This document shows, piece after piece, positions 32,707 through 42,957 of a DNA stretch of 42,969 bases. Origin of the DNA: Acidobacteriaceae bacterium (GTDB taxonomy: Bacteria > Acidobacteriota > Terriglobia > Terriglobales > Acidobacteriaceae). Made by a program: the position numbers and the translations under genes. The stretch spans positions 540 through 43,508 of the forward strand of contig PLBE01000091.1 of assembly GCA_003134435.1 (NCBI GenBank). Direction: 5' to 3'. Every line of letters starts with the position of its first letter. The first letter of the stretch is position 1. Below the pieces are notes generated by a model. It was not told where the DNA came from. It was given only the letters and a program-made list of their open reading frames with translations, and made no database searches.

Positions 32707-34111
32707 GGTCTTTCCTCCAGCGCGCGCGGAATGATTCCGATGGCAATGGAACCGGCGCGCGATAACGGTTCCACACCCGCATCGGATCGAGAATCGTTCC
32801 TGCGAGTCCTAGGGCGTAAAGCGTCCGCAGCGCCTTCCGCATCGTCCAACCACCGAGCGCGTACATCGACGGACTGCTCATCACGGCGCGCCACATGCGG
32901 AAGATCACACGCTCGCTCGACTTTGTGACTCTCGACTCGGTGGCGTTGCGACGGTTCTGCAGCAGGTGGTGATGCAGATCGATTTTCACGGGACAGACGC
33001 TGCTGCAGGCGCCGCACAGAGAAGACGCGTAGGACAGATGCTTGAACTCCCCGATGCCATTCAGATGCGGAGTGAGCACGCTGCCGATCGGTCCAGGATA
33101 GGTTGTTCCGTAGGTGTGCCCTCCGACGTGACGAAACACGGGACAAATATTCAGGCAGGCGCCACAGCGAATGCAGTGCAGCACTTCGCGCTGCTCCGCA
33201 TCGGCCAGCAACTGACTGCGGCCGTTATCCACCAGCACCACGTGAAACTCTCCCGCCCCGTCGACTTCGCCTGACTGGCGCGGGCCGGCAATCATCGTGC
33301 TGTAGGTTGTGATGCCCTGCCCGGTGCCGGAGGTTGCCAGCACCGGCCATAGCACGGCCAGATCCTCGAGCCGCGGAATGACCTTTTCGATGCCGGTCAC
33401 CACCACGTGAATGGGGGGAATACTGGTGCAGAGGCGGCCGTTGCCTTCGTTGGTTGAAATGGCGACGACGCCGGCATCTGCCACCAGAAAATTCGCACCG
33501 GAAATTCCCATCTCGGCGGTAAAAAACGCCTCGCGCAATTTGCGGCGCGCGACGGCCATTAGATCCGCCGGGTCGTCGCTGCTGATGCCTGGGTCCAGTT
33601 TCTCCCGAAACAACGTGGCAATTTGTCCGCGGTTAAGGTGCATCGCGGGAGTTACGATGTGGTAAGGAGCTTCATTGCGCAGTTGTACGATAAACTCGCC
33701 CAGATCAGTTTCCCAGACCTTGATGCCCTCACGCTCCAGGGCTGGGCTGAGGTGGATCTCCTCCGTCACCATGGATTTCGACTTCACCACGGTGCGCACG
33801 CCGAGCCGAATCGCCAGGTTCTTCACATACGCGCAGGCCTCTTCCGCATTGGCCGCCCAGTAAACATGGCCGCCGCGCGCAACCACTTTTTCTTCGAACT
33901 GGAGAAGGAATCGATCCAGGTGGTTGATGGCATCCCGTTTGATCTCCTGGCACTTCTCGCGAGCGGCTTCCCAATCTTTGATTCGAGCCCGGCCCTTGAG
34001 GTGGGCGGCGTCATAGCTGTCCATGCCACGCCGGATGATTTCGCGGTGTACCAGGTCCGCCGACTTTACGGCGGCATCCTGCAGAAAACGTTGTGCCGCT
34101 GTCTGGGTCAC
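32693..34111 (-). CDS. lutB: Lactate utilisation iron-sulfur protein LutB
   Basis: A 472-aa LUD plus ferredoxin-type protein. The N-terminal LUD domain contains KSKSMVTEEIHLSPALEREG. CIRCGACLNICPVF and CGACSSVCPVKIDL are two 4Fe-4S cluster motifs typical of LutB. The start is the GTG at 34111 (AGGAGGGG upstream), overlapping the lutA stop as GTGA. The longer frame up to 34216 reads inside lutA and is rejected. The C-terminus is a basic helical tail. It oxidises L-lactate to pyruvate with LutA and LutC. Confidence 0.94.
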   Translation of the reverse strand: MTQTAAQRFLQDAAVKSADLVHREIIRRGMDSYDAAHLKGRARIKDWEAAREKCQEIKRDAINHLDRFLLQFEEKVVARGGHVYWAANAEEACAYVKNLAIRLGVRTVVKSKSMVTEEIHLSPALEREGIKVWETDLGEFIVQLRNEAPYHIVTPAMHLNRGQIATLFREKLDPGISSDDPADLMAVARRKLREAFFTAEMGISGANFLVADAGVVAISTNEGNGRLCTSIPPIHVVVTGIEKVIPRLEDLAVLWPVLATSGTGQGITTYSTMIAGPRQSGEVDGAGEFHVVLVDNGRSQLLADAEQREVLHCIRCGACLNICPVFRHVGGHTYGTTYPGPIGSVLTPHLNGIGEFKHLSYASSLCGACSSVCPVKIDLHHHLLQNRRNATESRVTKSSERVIFRMWRAVMSSPSMYALGGWTMRKALRTLYALGLAGTILDPMRVWNRYRAPVPLPSESFRARWRKDRAAS

Positions 34112-34851
34112 GACCCCTCCTGGGCCAGACCCTGTTGCGCGAGGATGCTGGCAATGTGAATGGTACGGGCTACCGCATTGCGTTTGCCCAAAATGCCTTG
34201 CAGGTGCATGAGACAACTGGGATCGATGGCCGTCACGAACTCAGCACCGGTCGCGGCCACGCTCTCAGCCTTCGAATTTCCCATGGCTCCGGAGATATCG
34301 GCGAACTTGGCGGCAAAGGTTCCGCCGAAACCGCAACATTCCTCGGAGCGGACCATGGGCACCAGTTTCAGCCCCTCGACCTGGCCCAGGAGTTGCAGCG
34401 GTTCGCTGTGCAGGCGAAGTTCCCGCAGTCCGTGGCAGGAAGCGTGATAGGTGACCGTGTGCGGGAAGCTGGCTCCAACTTGGGTAATCGCGGCAACTTT
34501 GACCAGAAACTCAGTAAACTCAAAGGTGCGGCTAACCACCGAGATGGCGTCTTCGCGCAGCGGGCTGTGGGCCAGTAATTCAGCATAAAAAAGTCGGATC
34601 ATACTCACGCACGAGCCGGAGGGACATACGATCACGTCAGCATGCTTGAAGACGCGAACGAAATGCTCGGCGCACGGACGCGTCTCGCCCCAGTATCCCG
34701 TATTGAGGGCGGGCTGGCCGCAGCAAGTCTGATCTTCGGGGAACTCGACGTCGCAGCCAATTCGCCGCAGCACCTTAACGGTGTCGACCGCGACCTCGGG
34801 CAGCAGTTGGTCCACAAAGCAAGGCACAAATAACGATACTTTACGTGGCAC
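34108..34851 (-). CDS. lutA: Lactate utilisation protein LutA (CCG-domain Fe-S protein)
   Basis: A 247-aa protein with two CCG domains. VSLFVPCFVDQLLPEVA and EDQTCCGQPALNTGY come first, then VTYHASCHGLRELRL and VRSEECCGFGGTFAAKFADI. These cysteines bind the non-cubane 4Fe-4S clusters found in the glycolate oxidase iron-sulfur subunit and HdrB families. The GTG at 34851 has GAGG 7 bases upstream. It is coupled to lutB, and 180 bases separate it from the upstream porin gene's stop. Confidence 0.94.
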   Translation of the reverse strand: MPRKVSLFVPCFVDQLLPEVAVDTVKVLRRIGCDVEFPEDQTCCGQPALNTGYWGETRPCAEHFVRVFKHADVIVCPSGSCVSMIRLFYAELLAHSPLREDAISVVSRTFEFTEFLVKVAAITQVGASFPHTVTYHASCHGLRELRLHSEPLQLLGQVEGLKLVPMVRSEECCGFGGTFAAKFADISGAMGNSKAESVAATGAEFVTAIDPSCLMHLQGILGKRNAVARTIHIASILAQQGLAQEGS

Positions 34852-35031
34852 GGTGAAACCTCACTGTTTGCTTTCCGTCTTACTCGGGTGCGGGACTGCT
34901 CGCAATCCAAACCCTCGGGTTGGAGCAATCCCGGCCACTTCGCATTGTCCCCCGGCACTGCCGGTCTTGCTTACGATTGAGGGTCGATCGAGACGGAACC
35001 TCAGTCATTCCTTTGCCGCACTTCAGACGAG

Positions 35032-37077
35032 CTATGGCAAGTAATAACGGAACGACGTGAAGAAGACGTTGTCCACTCCCCTTGGTGCGATACCTGGCGT
35101 GCCTTGAGCGAGGTCGCCAGCTCCCGACCATGCAAACTTCTCAACATACGAATATTGCAAGCCCCACTGCAGGCGTCCCGTCGGGCCCTGGTAAATCTTG
35201 TGCCAGAAGCCGATGGTGCCTTCCATAATATTCCGGATGTCACCCGCGCAAGTGCCCCCCGCGGATGGCGCGCCCGTGCCTGAGGGCACACCCTCTGTTC
35301 CGCATCCGGTATTGTTGGCGAAGGGATTTCCGTAGCCACCAACTCCACTGACAGATGTCGTGTAAGTTGCGATGGAGGGATAAGCAGGTTGGGTGCCGTA
35401 AGCCGGGATGGCGGGAGTGTTGGTGACCTTCACCGTCGAATACCCCGAATACGCGGCACGTGCGGCATATTCGTTGCCGACGTAAAGGTACAAGTCTAGC
35501 TTCGCTGTCGGATGCAACTCCAGCTTGGCCAGGGCCTGTTGGCTGCGGATCAGGGCAAGCGTGCCGTCGGGACGCGCCGTTACATCCTGCAATTGAGTTG
35601 CGCCGAAGCGGCCGATGCCATCGCCGGCAACAACTTTCAGGCTCAAGTCAGCCTTCTTGGGGACCAGCGGCAATGCCGCGCTGATGCCAAAGCCGCCGCC
35701 GGCGCGCGAATCGTTATAGGCCAGAAGCGAGGAGGGCGAGGTCAGAGGATTCCCCGAAGCATCCACGCATCCAGTCGGATTGATGGCTGGTCCGTTGAGA
35801 ATTACCGTTCCGCTCAGGTTGCTCCCGGTCGGGCTGACTACGGCGCAAGGATAGACGCGGTTCCGGAAAGTGCTGAGGATCCCGAGAATCTCGTAGTGTC
35901 CGAAACCGGGATCGAAGGCAGCCTTCGCCACGAAATCCGGGAGCTTGTTCGGAGTGTATCCGGTCGCATCGAATGCATTGAACAGACTGCCGGCAGCTCC
36001 GGGCGCATTGAGCCAGAAGTCCTGAGCGGTGGTCACCACTCCAGTCGCGGAAGTGTTAGTGAAGGTCGAGAAGCCACGACCGCCGATGGTGGTCTGCGGT
36101 CCTTCAATCGAGAAGCCAACGGCGGCCTTGTCATTGATCGTCTTGACCACGCGGAAGGCCTCGGCGCGCTGCCAGGTGAATCCGACGACGTAGTTCGGGT
36201 CGATCATGCCCGGCAACGATTCCTGACGATTCACGATGCCCTTCTTATTTTCCGTGGCGAGACTCCACTGCTGGCCCCCGGTGATGGACCAGCCGTTGGC
36301 AAATGCTGCCATCGCGTACAACTGGCGCTGCCGAAAAACATAACTGTTGGTCTGGCGGTTGTTTGAGGTTGTGCCGGACCCGAGGAAGTCTCCCTCAACG
36401 TATCCGTTTATCTTCGTGCTTCCTACCTTAGTTTCGACCAGCATGCTGAGGCGAGACTGGCGGGCGGCAAAGTTGAATTCAGATAACTTCGAGAGCGCAT
36501 TGCCGCCAAATGGGATCACCGAAAACGCAGTCGGAAGATCGCCGCTAGTGGCACGCGTGCGGTTGACTGTTTCCCCAGCCAGGAAGCCCCCCGGCGTGAT
36601 GCTGACGCCCTTAAAATGGATTGCCGGCGGATTCTCCAGACCAGTCACAGCTTTCTTGTTCTCGACTACGGCGTTGGCTGCAACTTTGGTTTCAGCCTGC
36701 AAGTCGGCGACCGTTGTGTTCAGCGTCTTCACGCTTTCCTGGACCACGGTGGCTTGCTCCGCGGCGTGCTGCACCGAGCTCTGGAACGCTTGACCTTGCT
36801 GTTGCACCTCCTGCCGTAGCTGAGTGTTGGTCTGAAGCAACTGCTGGATTTGAGATTGCTGCTGTTGAATCTGCTCTTGTTGTTCTTTGAGTTGCTGCGC
36901 TACCTGCTGCAGACGCTCTTCGATGGTGGGACCTTTCTTGGCTTCTGCAACTTTCTTGCGGGCTTTGGTCTTCGGGGCGGTTGGAGTGGGACTACTCTGG
37001 CCCGTAGCGGCGTAAGGAAACGCCGAAATCAGGCTGAATGCGACTATCAGGAACAGGGTACGGAACGATTTAGGCAT
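35032..37077 (-). CDS. Outer-membrane porin with N-terminal coiled coil
   Basis: A 681-aa exported protein. The signal peptide (FRTLFLIVAFSLISAFPYAA) is followed by a Pro/Lys-rich linker. A Gln-rich coiled coil (about residues 50-140, including EQQEQIQQQQSQIQQLLQTN) suggests trimerisation or tethering through the periplasm. The remainder is a β-barrel with alternating strands (RQSRLSMLVETKVGSTKING, GVDNVFFTSFRYYLP at the end). GGAGAAACTT precedes the ATG. It lies between lldP and lutA on the same strand, so it probably admits lactate or related acids across the outer membrane. Confidence 0.85.
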   Translation of the reverse strand: MPKSFRTLFLIVAFSLISAFPYAATGQSSPTPTAPKTKARKKVAEAKKGPTIEERLQQVAQQLKEQQEQIQQQQSQIQQLLQTNTQLRQEVQQQGQAFQSSVQHAAEQATVVQESVKTLNTTVADLQAETKVAANAVVENKKAVTGLENPPAIHFKGVSITPGGFLAGETVNRTRATSGDLPTAFSVIPFGGNALSKLSEFNFAARQSRLSMLVETKVGSTKINGYVEGDFLGSGTTSNNRQTNSYVFRQRQLYAMAAFANGWSITGGQQWSLATENKKGIVNRQESLPGMIDPNYVVGFTWQRAEAFRVVKTINDKAAVGFSIEGPQTTIGGRGFSTFTNTSATGVVTTAQDFWLNAPGAAGSLFNAFDATGYTPNKLPDFVAKAAFDPGFGHYEILGILSTFRNRVYPCAVVSPTGSNLSGTVILNGPAINPTGCVDASGNPLTSPSSLLAYNDSRAGGGFGISAALPLVPKKADLSLKVVAGDGIGRFGATQLQDVTARPDGTLALIRSQQALAKLELHPTAKLDLYLYVGNEYAARAAYSGYSTVKVTNTPAIPAYGTQPAYPSIATYTTSVSGVGGYGNPFANNTGCGTEGVPSGTGAPSAGGTCAGDIRNIMEGTIGFWHKIYQGPTGRLQWGLQYSYVEKFAWSGAGDLAQGTPGIAPRGVDNVFFTSFRYYLP

Positions 37078-37149
37078 AAGTTTCTCCAGAAACTTTTAAG
37101 AATCCTTGTACAGACCAAAAATGCTGCTGGTGAGTTTCAGATCTTGGAC

Positions 37150-38988
37150 TTAACGCAGCACCAAATGCGTGAACGGATATACGTAAGCCATGAGCGTGAC
37201 AAAGATACCCACCAACGCCGCCAGCGCAAGGCTGTGCCAAAAAACGTAGCGCAAGATATCGCCTTCGTGTCCGTACCACTGAGTGGCGGTGCTGGCCACC
37301 ACAATACTCTGGGCGTCGATCATCTTACCCATCACGCCTCCGCAACTATTGGCTGCGGCCATCAGGCTGGGCTGCACTCCAATTTGTTGCGCTGTGATTT
37401 TTTGCAAGCTGCCGAACAACACATTGGAGGAGGTATCGGAACCGGTCAGGGCCACGCCCAACCAACCCAGCAGAGTTCCGAAAAACGGATAGAGCACACC
37501 GGTGCGGGCGAAGGCCAGACCCATCGTCGCGTCCACACCCGAGTAACGAGTCAGCACACCAATTCCCAACATCGCCGCGATGGTCAGCAGCGAGAACCGC
37601 ACCTTGACTATGGTGCGCCCGTAAATCCTGAAAATGTTCGGGACACTAACCCGCATCACCAAACCCGACAGGAGCGCCGCCAGCAAAATCCCGGTACCGG
37701 TCGCGCTCAGCCAGTTCAGCGCGAACACGGCCGGTTCTTTTGCGGGCTTTGGCACCACCGGCGGCACGCGCTGCACCAGATTGTTCAGGCCGGTTACCGG
37801 AAACGATGGATTCGTGATCCGGCTCGGCACCGTATGCCATGCCGACATCGATGAAAACACTTTCTCCGGGGTGTTCATCAGGTTCTTGCCGCTCTGCGTT
37901 CCCCACGCAAAAACCGCAACGCTAAGGATGACCCAAGGAACCCACGCCCGGACCACTTCCGAACGGCTGTATCCGTGGTCGGCTCGCGCGCCCTTGTTCT
38001 CTTCGCCTTCAAAACTCCAGATTTTTTTCGGGTGCCAGAGCAGCAGGAAGCCAATCAGGCAAATCATCGAGACCACCGCCGCAATGATGTTCACCAGCCA
38101 GGGACCATGCAGGTTCGAAACCAGAAGTTGCGGGATCGCGAACGAAACGCCTGCGACCAGGATGGCCGGCCAAATCTCCATCATTCCCGAGAAACCGGCA
38201 AACGCCCAAATCAGCCAGAAGGGAACCAGAATGCAGAAAGGCGTCAGAATACGGCCCGCCATTGAGCCCAGCATGATTTCACTCATGCCGGTTACTTTGG
38301 CTAAGGCGATCAGAGGGGTACCCAACGCCCCAAATGCCACTGGTGCCGTGTTCGCGATCAAAGACAAACCCGAAGCTTGCAGCGGCTTAAAGCCGAGCCC
38401 AATCAGGAGCGCGGCCGTCACTGCCACCGGCGTTCCGAATCCAGCAGCTCCTTCAAAAAACGCGCCAAAACAGAATGCGATCAACAACAATTGCAGGCGG
38501 CGATCCTGGGTGATGCCCGTCATGCTGTGTTGCAGCACCTTGAAGCGTCCCGACTCCACCGTCAGTTGATACATAAAAATCACGTTCAAGATGATCCAGC
38601 CGATGGGAAACAGTCCGTATCCAGCACCATATACCGCCGTGGTAGCAGCCAAACGTGCCGGCATATGGAAGACGAGAATGGCTGTCACCAGCGCGGTGCC
38701 CAGCCCCAGCAGGGCGGCATAGTGCGCCTTGATGTGCAGCAGGGCCAAGGTCCCCAGCAGCACCACGATCGGCAACGCAGCTATCAAAGTTGAAAGCCAC
38801 CAGTGACCCGTCGGGTCGTAGTTCTGCGACCAAGGGGATGAGAGCGCGGGGATTTTGAGAATGATCAGCGCGGCTATCACCGACCCCACGATCACGATTG
38901 CCCATGCGATTGGGTTGGCGGAAGGTTGGGTGGATTGGGCTGGAACCGGAGTGCGTCCAGCGGGCAAACCTTGCGATTTCGCGGCCAT
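37150..38988 (-). CDS. lldP: L-lactate permease
   Basis: A 612-aa polytopic membrane transporter of the LctP/LldP family. At least 12 hydrophobic segments can be seen (for example AWAIVIVGSVIAALIILKIP, LIAALPIVVLLGTLALLHI, LLLIAFCFGAFFEGAAGFGT). The conserved FGAFFEGAAGFGTPVAVTAA loop and WLGVALTGSDTSSNVLFGSL near the end identify the family. The start is the ATG at 38988 (AGGGAGG upstream). It is the first gene of the lactate operon, transcribed away from the FadR/GntR-type regulator. Confidence 0.95.
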   Translation of the reverse strand: MAAKSQGLPAGRTPVPAQSTQPSANPIAWAIVIVGSVIAALIILKIPALSSPWSQNYDPTGHWWLSTLIAALPIVVLLGTLALLHIKAHYAALLGLGTALVTAILVFHMPARLAATTAVYGAGYGLFPIGWIILNVIFMYQLTVESGRFKVLQHSMTGITQDRRLQLLLIAFCFGAFFEGAAGFGTPVAVTAALLIGLGFKPLQASGLSLIANTAPVAFGALGTPLIALAKVTGMSEIMLGSMAGRILTPFCILVPFWLIWAFAGFSGMMEIWPAILVAGVSFAIPQLLVSNLHGPWLVNIIAAVVSMICLIGFLLLWHPKKIWSFEGEENKGARADHGYSRSEVVRAWVPWVILSVAVFAWGTQSGKNLMNTPEKVFSSMSAWHTVPSRITNPSFPVTGLNNLVQRVPPVVPKPAKEPAVFALNWLSATGTGILLAALLSGLVMRVSVPNIFRIYGRTIVKVRFSLLTIAAMLGIGVLTRYSGVDATMGLAFARTGVLYPFFGTLLGWLGVALTGSDTSSNVLFGSLQKITAQQIGVQPSLMAAANSCGGVMGKMIDAQSIVVASTATQWYGHEGDILRYVFWHSLALAALVGIFVTLMAYVYPFTHLVLR

Positions 38989-39062
38989 GCGGCCCTCCCT
39001 CATCAGACGGGGATGAGTGCGGTCCTATCTTATGCCTTAAAAGAGTATGTATGTCAAGCATA

Positions 39063-39081
39063 TTATCAGCTTGTCTGATAA
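39063..39081. promoter_or_regulatory. Perfect inverted repeat, candidate operator of the lactate regulator
   Basis: TTATCAG-CTTGT-CTGATAA, 7-bp arms, in the divergent lldP-lldR intergenic region. On the lldP strand a TTGACA begins about six bases further in, so binding could touch the promoter. FadR/GntR-type regulators bind dyads of this length. Assigning it to this regulator is inference. Confidence 0.55.
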
Positions 39082-39283
39082 GTTTTACGTTCTCGTGAAC
39101 GTAATCCCGGTTCCCGCGGACCCGAATGGAATCCGCCGGAAGCTTCGTTCCTCCCCGCAGCGGCCCTTTGGCGCGGCAAATAGGAGACTTGCCGCTTGTC
39201 TGCTATTCTGATGATGCGAGTTAGGCAAACCGCGAGACTACGCCAGAAAATAAGCGCGTATCGCGGCCGCAGGAGTTGAATCT

Positions 39284-40012
39284 GTGAATAGCGCCCCGAT
39301 GGCGACTTTGAAGCCAGTTTCCCGGACCACCCTCAGCGAACAGGTTGCCATGCAGCTTGCATCCGAATTGCAAGCCCAACGCTGGCAACCGGGCGAGAAG
39401 CTTCCCTCCGAAGCGGAGCTTTGCAAGGTCTTTAATGTGGGAAGGTCGACCTTGCGGGAAGCGTTGAAGTCCCTGGCTTTCATCGGGATGATCCGCGTGC
39501 GCGCCGGCGGTGGCAGCTATGTGGCGGAGCAACGCTCCAAATACATGGATGGTCCGCTGCTGGCCAAGGGTGTACTCAATACCGAGAAGGACGTGAACGA
39601 TCTTTCCGAAGCACGCCTGCTTTTGGAGACGGAGGTGGCGGGCCTGTGCGCCGCGAGAGCGACCGAACAGGACTTTCGTGCGCTGGAAAAAATCGTGCAG
39701 GATATGAAGGTGGCCACTGCGTCAGGGGGCGAAGGATTCAGGGAACTGGATGTCCGTTTTCACTTTGCGATCGCAGCGGCCAGCAAGAATCTGATTCTTG
39801 CCGAACTTCTGAAGCACATCCGAGCCGGCCTGGAGGAACTGATCACTAAGAGCCTCCTTTTGCCCGCCGGTATGGAACTGGCCTATAGGCAGCACCGCGC
39901 GATTTTGGAGGTCTTGAAACAGCGCAATCCAGGCCGGGCGCGCAAAGCGATGCGCACCCACCTGAGAGCCTTCCAACGCGGCTACAAAGTCCTTTTTCAG
40001 ATTCCCCAGTGA
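39284..40012 (+). CDS. lldR: FadR-subfamily GntR transcriptional regulator, lactate-responsive candidate
   Basis: A 242-aa regulator starting at a GTG at 39284 with AGGAG nine bases upstream. The N-terminal winged helix (LSEQVAMQLASELQ, EKLPSEAELCKVFNVGRSTL, REALKSLAFIGMIRVRAGGG) is followed by an FCD effector domain (LLLETEVAGLCAARATEQDF, LDVRFHFAIAAASKNLILAE, YRQHRAILEVLKQRNPGRAR) with its metal/acid-binding His residues. It is divergent from lldP, so lactate is the likely effector, but other acids are possible. Confidence 0.9.
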   Translation: MNSAPMATLKPVSRTTLSEQVAMQLASELQAQRWQPGEKLPSEAELCKVFNVGRSTLREALKSLAFIGMIRVRAGGGSYVAEQRSKYMDGPLLAKGVLNTEKDVNDLSEARLLLETEVAGLCAARATEQDFRALEKIVQDMKVATASGGEGFRELDVRFHFAIAAASKNLILAELLKHIRAGLEELITKSLLLPAGMELAYRQHRAILEVLKQRNPGRARKAMRTHLRAFQRGYKVLFQIPQ

Positions 40013-40333
40013 GTTGTGGTGACAGAGTGAGCGGTAACGATAGAGGGGCCGGCACGCACGGCGCGACCAATGCTGTAGCGAAGATCAAGAACGGTGGGAA
40101 TGGTCCGAAAAGCCCATGAACAAAAGGAAAGTACCCCCGCAAGTAGTTCTTGGGCTTGGCTTTTCGTGGAAGTATTTCTGGGGTAAAGTTGGGGTAAACT
40201 GTGGCCGGTGGTCGGCGTTTGGCTTGACAGCCCCAGTGCAAGTGCGACGTGTATGAAGTATCTTCAGGCACCAGGTTTGGACGCTGGAGTTTCACCACCT
40301 GCTGATTTCCCTGAAAATTATTGGAGTTGGTGA
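40013..40333. other. Intergenic region upstream of the TPR protein
   Basis: About 320 bases with no gene found. GGGGTAAA occurs twice ~12 bases apart (near 40172 and 40185), and AAGCCCA and TGGGCTT (near 40113 and 40153) can pair at long range. A TTGACA is at 40224-40229 without a convincing -10 box. Confidence 0.45.
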
Positions 40334-42729
40334 ATGGAGACGCCACCCGTCCAAAATCCTTCCGCCGCCGTGGTTCGCCGGCTTGCGGAGGGTTACTCTG
40401 TGCCGGAAACGGCGGTGCGGAACGAACTTGAGCGCCTCCTCGTTAGCCCCTCCCTTCGCGACTCCGAACAGCTCAAGCGTTTTTTGCGCTATATCGTAGA
40501 GCACACCTTAGCGGGCGAGGGTGATCGCCTGAAGGAATACAGGCTCGGCGTAGAGGTATTTGACCGCGATCCCTCGTTTGATCCGAAAATCGACCCTGTC
40601 GTCAGGATGACCGCCCGCCGGCTTCGCGCCAAGTTGAAGGAGCATTACGAAGACGGCGGTCTGGGCGCCCCCGTTCGCATCGAGGTCCCCAAGGGCGGCT
40701 ATGCTGCCTGTTTTGTACCTGCTCCCGCGCCGGAGGGCCGACCAGCGCATCCTGCGGTTCTTCCGCATGGTCGGAGGCGGGGTCTTGCCGCTGCCGCGGT
40801 CTTGGGGATTGCCGCGATAGTTGCTGGTGGCTTTTACTATCTTTCGCAAGAAGCAGCGAAACGGCTCACCGACAAGGACACGATCGTTCTTGCCGACTTT
40901 ACCAACAGCACTGGCGATCCAGTGTTTGACGACACCCTAAAGACCGCGCTCGCGATTTCCCTGCAGCAGTCGCCCTTCCTCAGTGTGCTCTCCGACAGCG
41001 AGGTCACAAAGACGTTGCAGCAGATGTCCCGTCCCGGCAACACGAAACTTACCGCCGACGTAACCCGCGAGCTTTGCCTGCGGGCGAGCAGCAAGGTCTA
41101 TATTGCCGGAGCCATCGCCAGCCTGGGCAACGACTACGTGTTGGGACTAAAAGCGGTAAATTGTCGGAATGGAGATACGCTGGCGCGGGAGCAGGTCACA
41201 GCTGCTTCCAAAGAAAACGTGCTGGATGCGCTCGGCAAAGCAGCGTCCAGGCTACGCGGCGAACTCGGCGAGTCACTGGCGAGTGTGCAGAATTTGATGT
41301 TCCTTTGGTGGACGCCACCACGCCTTCCCTCGAAGCGCTGAAAGCCTACAGCCAGGGAGCGCAGGCGTTCCGGGAAAAGGGGCCTGCCGCAGCCCTGCCT
41401 TATGCGCAACGTGCCATCGGACTCGATCCGAATTTTGCCATTGCATACGATGAAGTTGGTATGGACTACTCCAGCCTCGGCGAAGTAGGCCGCGCCAGTG
41501 ACTACTTCACCAAAGCATTCCAGTTGCGGGAACACGCCAGCCAGCGGGAAAGGTTGGCCATCGCAGCCCTTTATTATCGCAATATAACCGGAGAACTTGA
41601 TAAAGCGGCGCAGACCCGTCAGCAATTGATTGACAACTACCCGCGTGAATTCCGAGGGTATACCAGTTTGGGCACCGATTTCGCTTCCCAGGGGGAGTAT
41701 GAGAAGGCTGCCCAAGTAACTCGCGAAGCTCTCCGCCTCGCCCCCGATCACGTGGTTGCCTATGATGACCTCGCCAACTACGCGCTCGCCTTGCAGCACT
41801 TCGACGAAGCGCAACAGATCATTCGCGAAGCGTTGGCGCGAAAGTTGGATAACTTACTACTCCACAATGCCCTCTACGCTCTTGCCTTTCTCCACGCGGA
41901 CTCTCTCTCGATGGCCAAGCAGGAAGAGTGGTTTTCGGGCAGGCCCGAACAGAACTACGGATTTGCGCTTGCCTCCGACACCGAAGCCTATGCGGGTCAC
42001 CTCGCCAAAGCGCGAGAACTGACTGAGCGTGCTCTGGACGCTGCCCTAGCCGCGGACAGCAAGGAAACCGGAGCAATCTGGGAGGAGAATGACGCTTTGC
42101 GCGAAGCCGCATACGGTTACGTTGCGAAAGCGCGACATGCTGCGGCAGCGGGATTAAAGGTCGCGCCGTCGAGTCAGGGTGTCGAAGTCGAAGCAGCGCT
42201 GGCATTCGCGATGGCAGGCGATACGGCTCCGGCCGAATCGCTGGTACGTGATCTGAACCATCGCTTCCCGCTTGATACTCAGATGCAGTCGCTTTGGCTG
42301 CCTGCAATCCGGGCGCAAGTGGCATTGGACAGGAAAAATCCAGCCCTCGCGCTGAATACTCTGCGCCGCCCTTCGGCCATCGAACTGGGCCTCATTCCAT
42401 TCCTCAACAGTATTTCTTGCCTCTGTCCGGTTTATGTGCGCGGAGAATCATATCTTGCAACTGGACAGGGTAGTGCTGCCGCCGCCGAATTTCAGAAGAT
42501 TCTCGACCACCAAGGAATCGTCTGGAATTGTTGGACCGGCCCCTTGGCCCATCTTGGACTAGCTCGCGCCAACTCCTTGCAGTCAAAAGCCTCGCAGGGT
42601 GCGGAGGCCGACGCCGCCCGCGCTCGCGCGCTTGCAGCCTACAAAGACTTCCTCACCCTCTGGAAAAACGCCGACGCCCAAATTCCCATTCTGAAGCAAG
42701 CCCAAGCCGAGTACGCGAAGCTGCAGTAG
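40334..42729 (+). pseudogene. wHTH/TM/TPR protein with a one-base frameshift near 41291
   Basis: The frame from 40334 begins METPPVQNPSA and contains the Acidobacteria-type N-terminal winged-helix domain (SEQLKRFLRYIVEHTLAGEG, RMTARRLRAKLKEHYE). A single membrane segment (GLAAAAVLGIAAIVAGGFYY) and a periplasmic domain (VLADFTNSTGDPVFDDTLKT) follow. At GSVQ-like LASVQ the frame continues NLMFLWW and stops at 41341, while the +1 frame gives EFDVPLVDATTPSLEALKAY and eight or more TPR units to 42729. Family members read VQKFDVPL, so one A is missing from an AAA at 41291-41292. GGAG precedes the ATG. It is either a decayed gene or a sequencing/assembly error in a three-base A run. Confidence 0.85.
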
Positions 42730-42925
42730 TTGGTGCGCGGCTGTCATTACACGTCCCTCAGTGTCTACGAACTCCTGTAATCAGCCCATCAGCCCGGAAC
42801 AACTCTGAGTGGTTGACAGCCTAACTGGAGATTATCGATCGGCCAGAAGGGTTCTTCGAGAATTTGGGCACGCCCTGCCCGGTTCAGTTGTGTTTTTGTC
42901 CTGCCTCAGCTGGAAATGGAGAAAG

Positions 42926-42956
42926 CGTTCGTCCGTTAAGATAAGCGGAGCGAACG
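42926..42956. promoter_or_regulatory. Inverted repeat covering the ribosome-binding site of the last gene
   Basis: CGTTCG-TCCG (42926-42935) pairs with CGGA-G-CGAACG (42946-42956), 10 bp with one bulged G. It encloses TTAAGATAAG and ends just before the ATG at 42958. The GGAG of the ribosome-binding site is inside the stem. Confidence 0.4.
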
Positions 42957-42957
42957 T

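Noticed and set aside
39846-40346. 166-aa minus-strand frame over the lldR end and intergenic region
   Set aside because: No domain, overlaps the regulator's coding region on the opposite strand, and composition is not protein-like.
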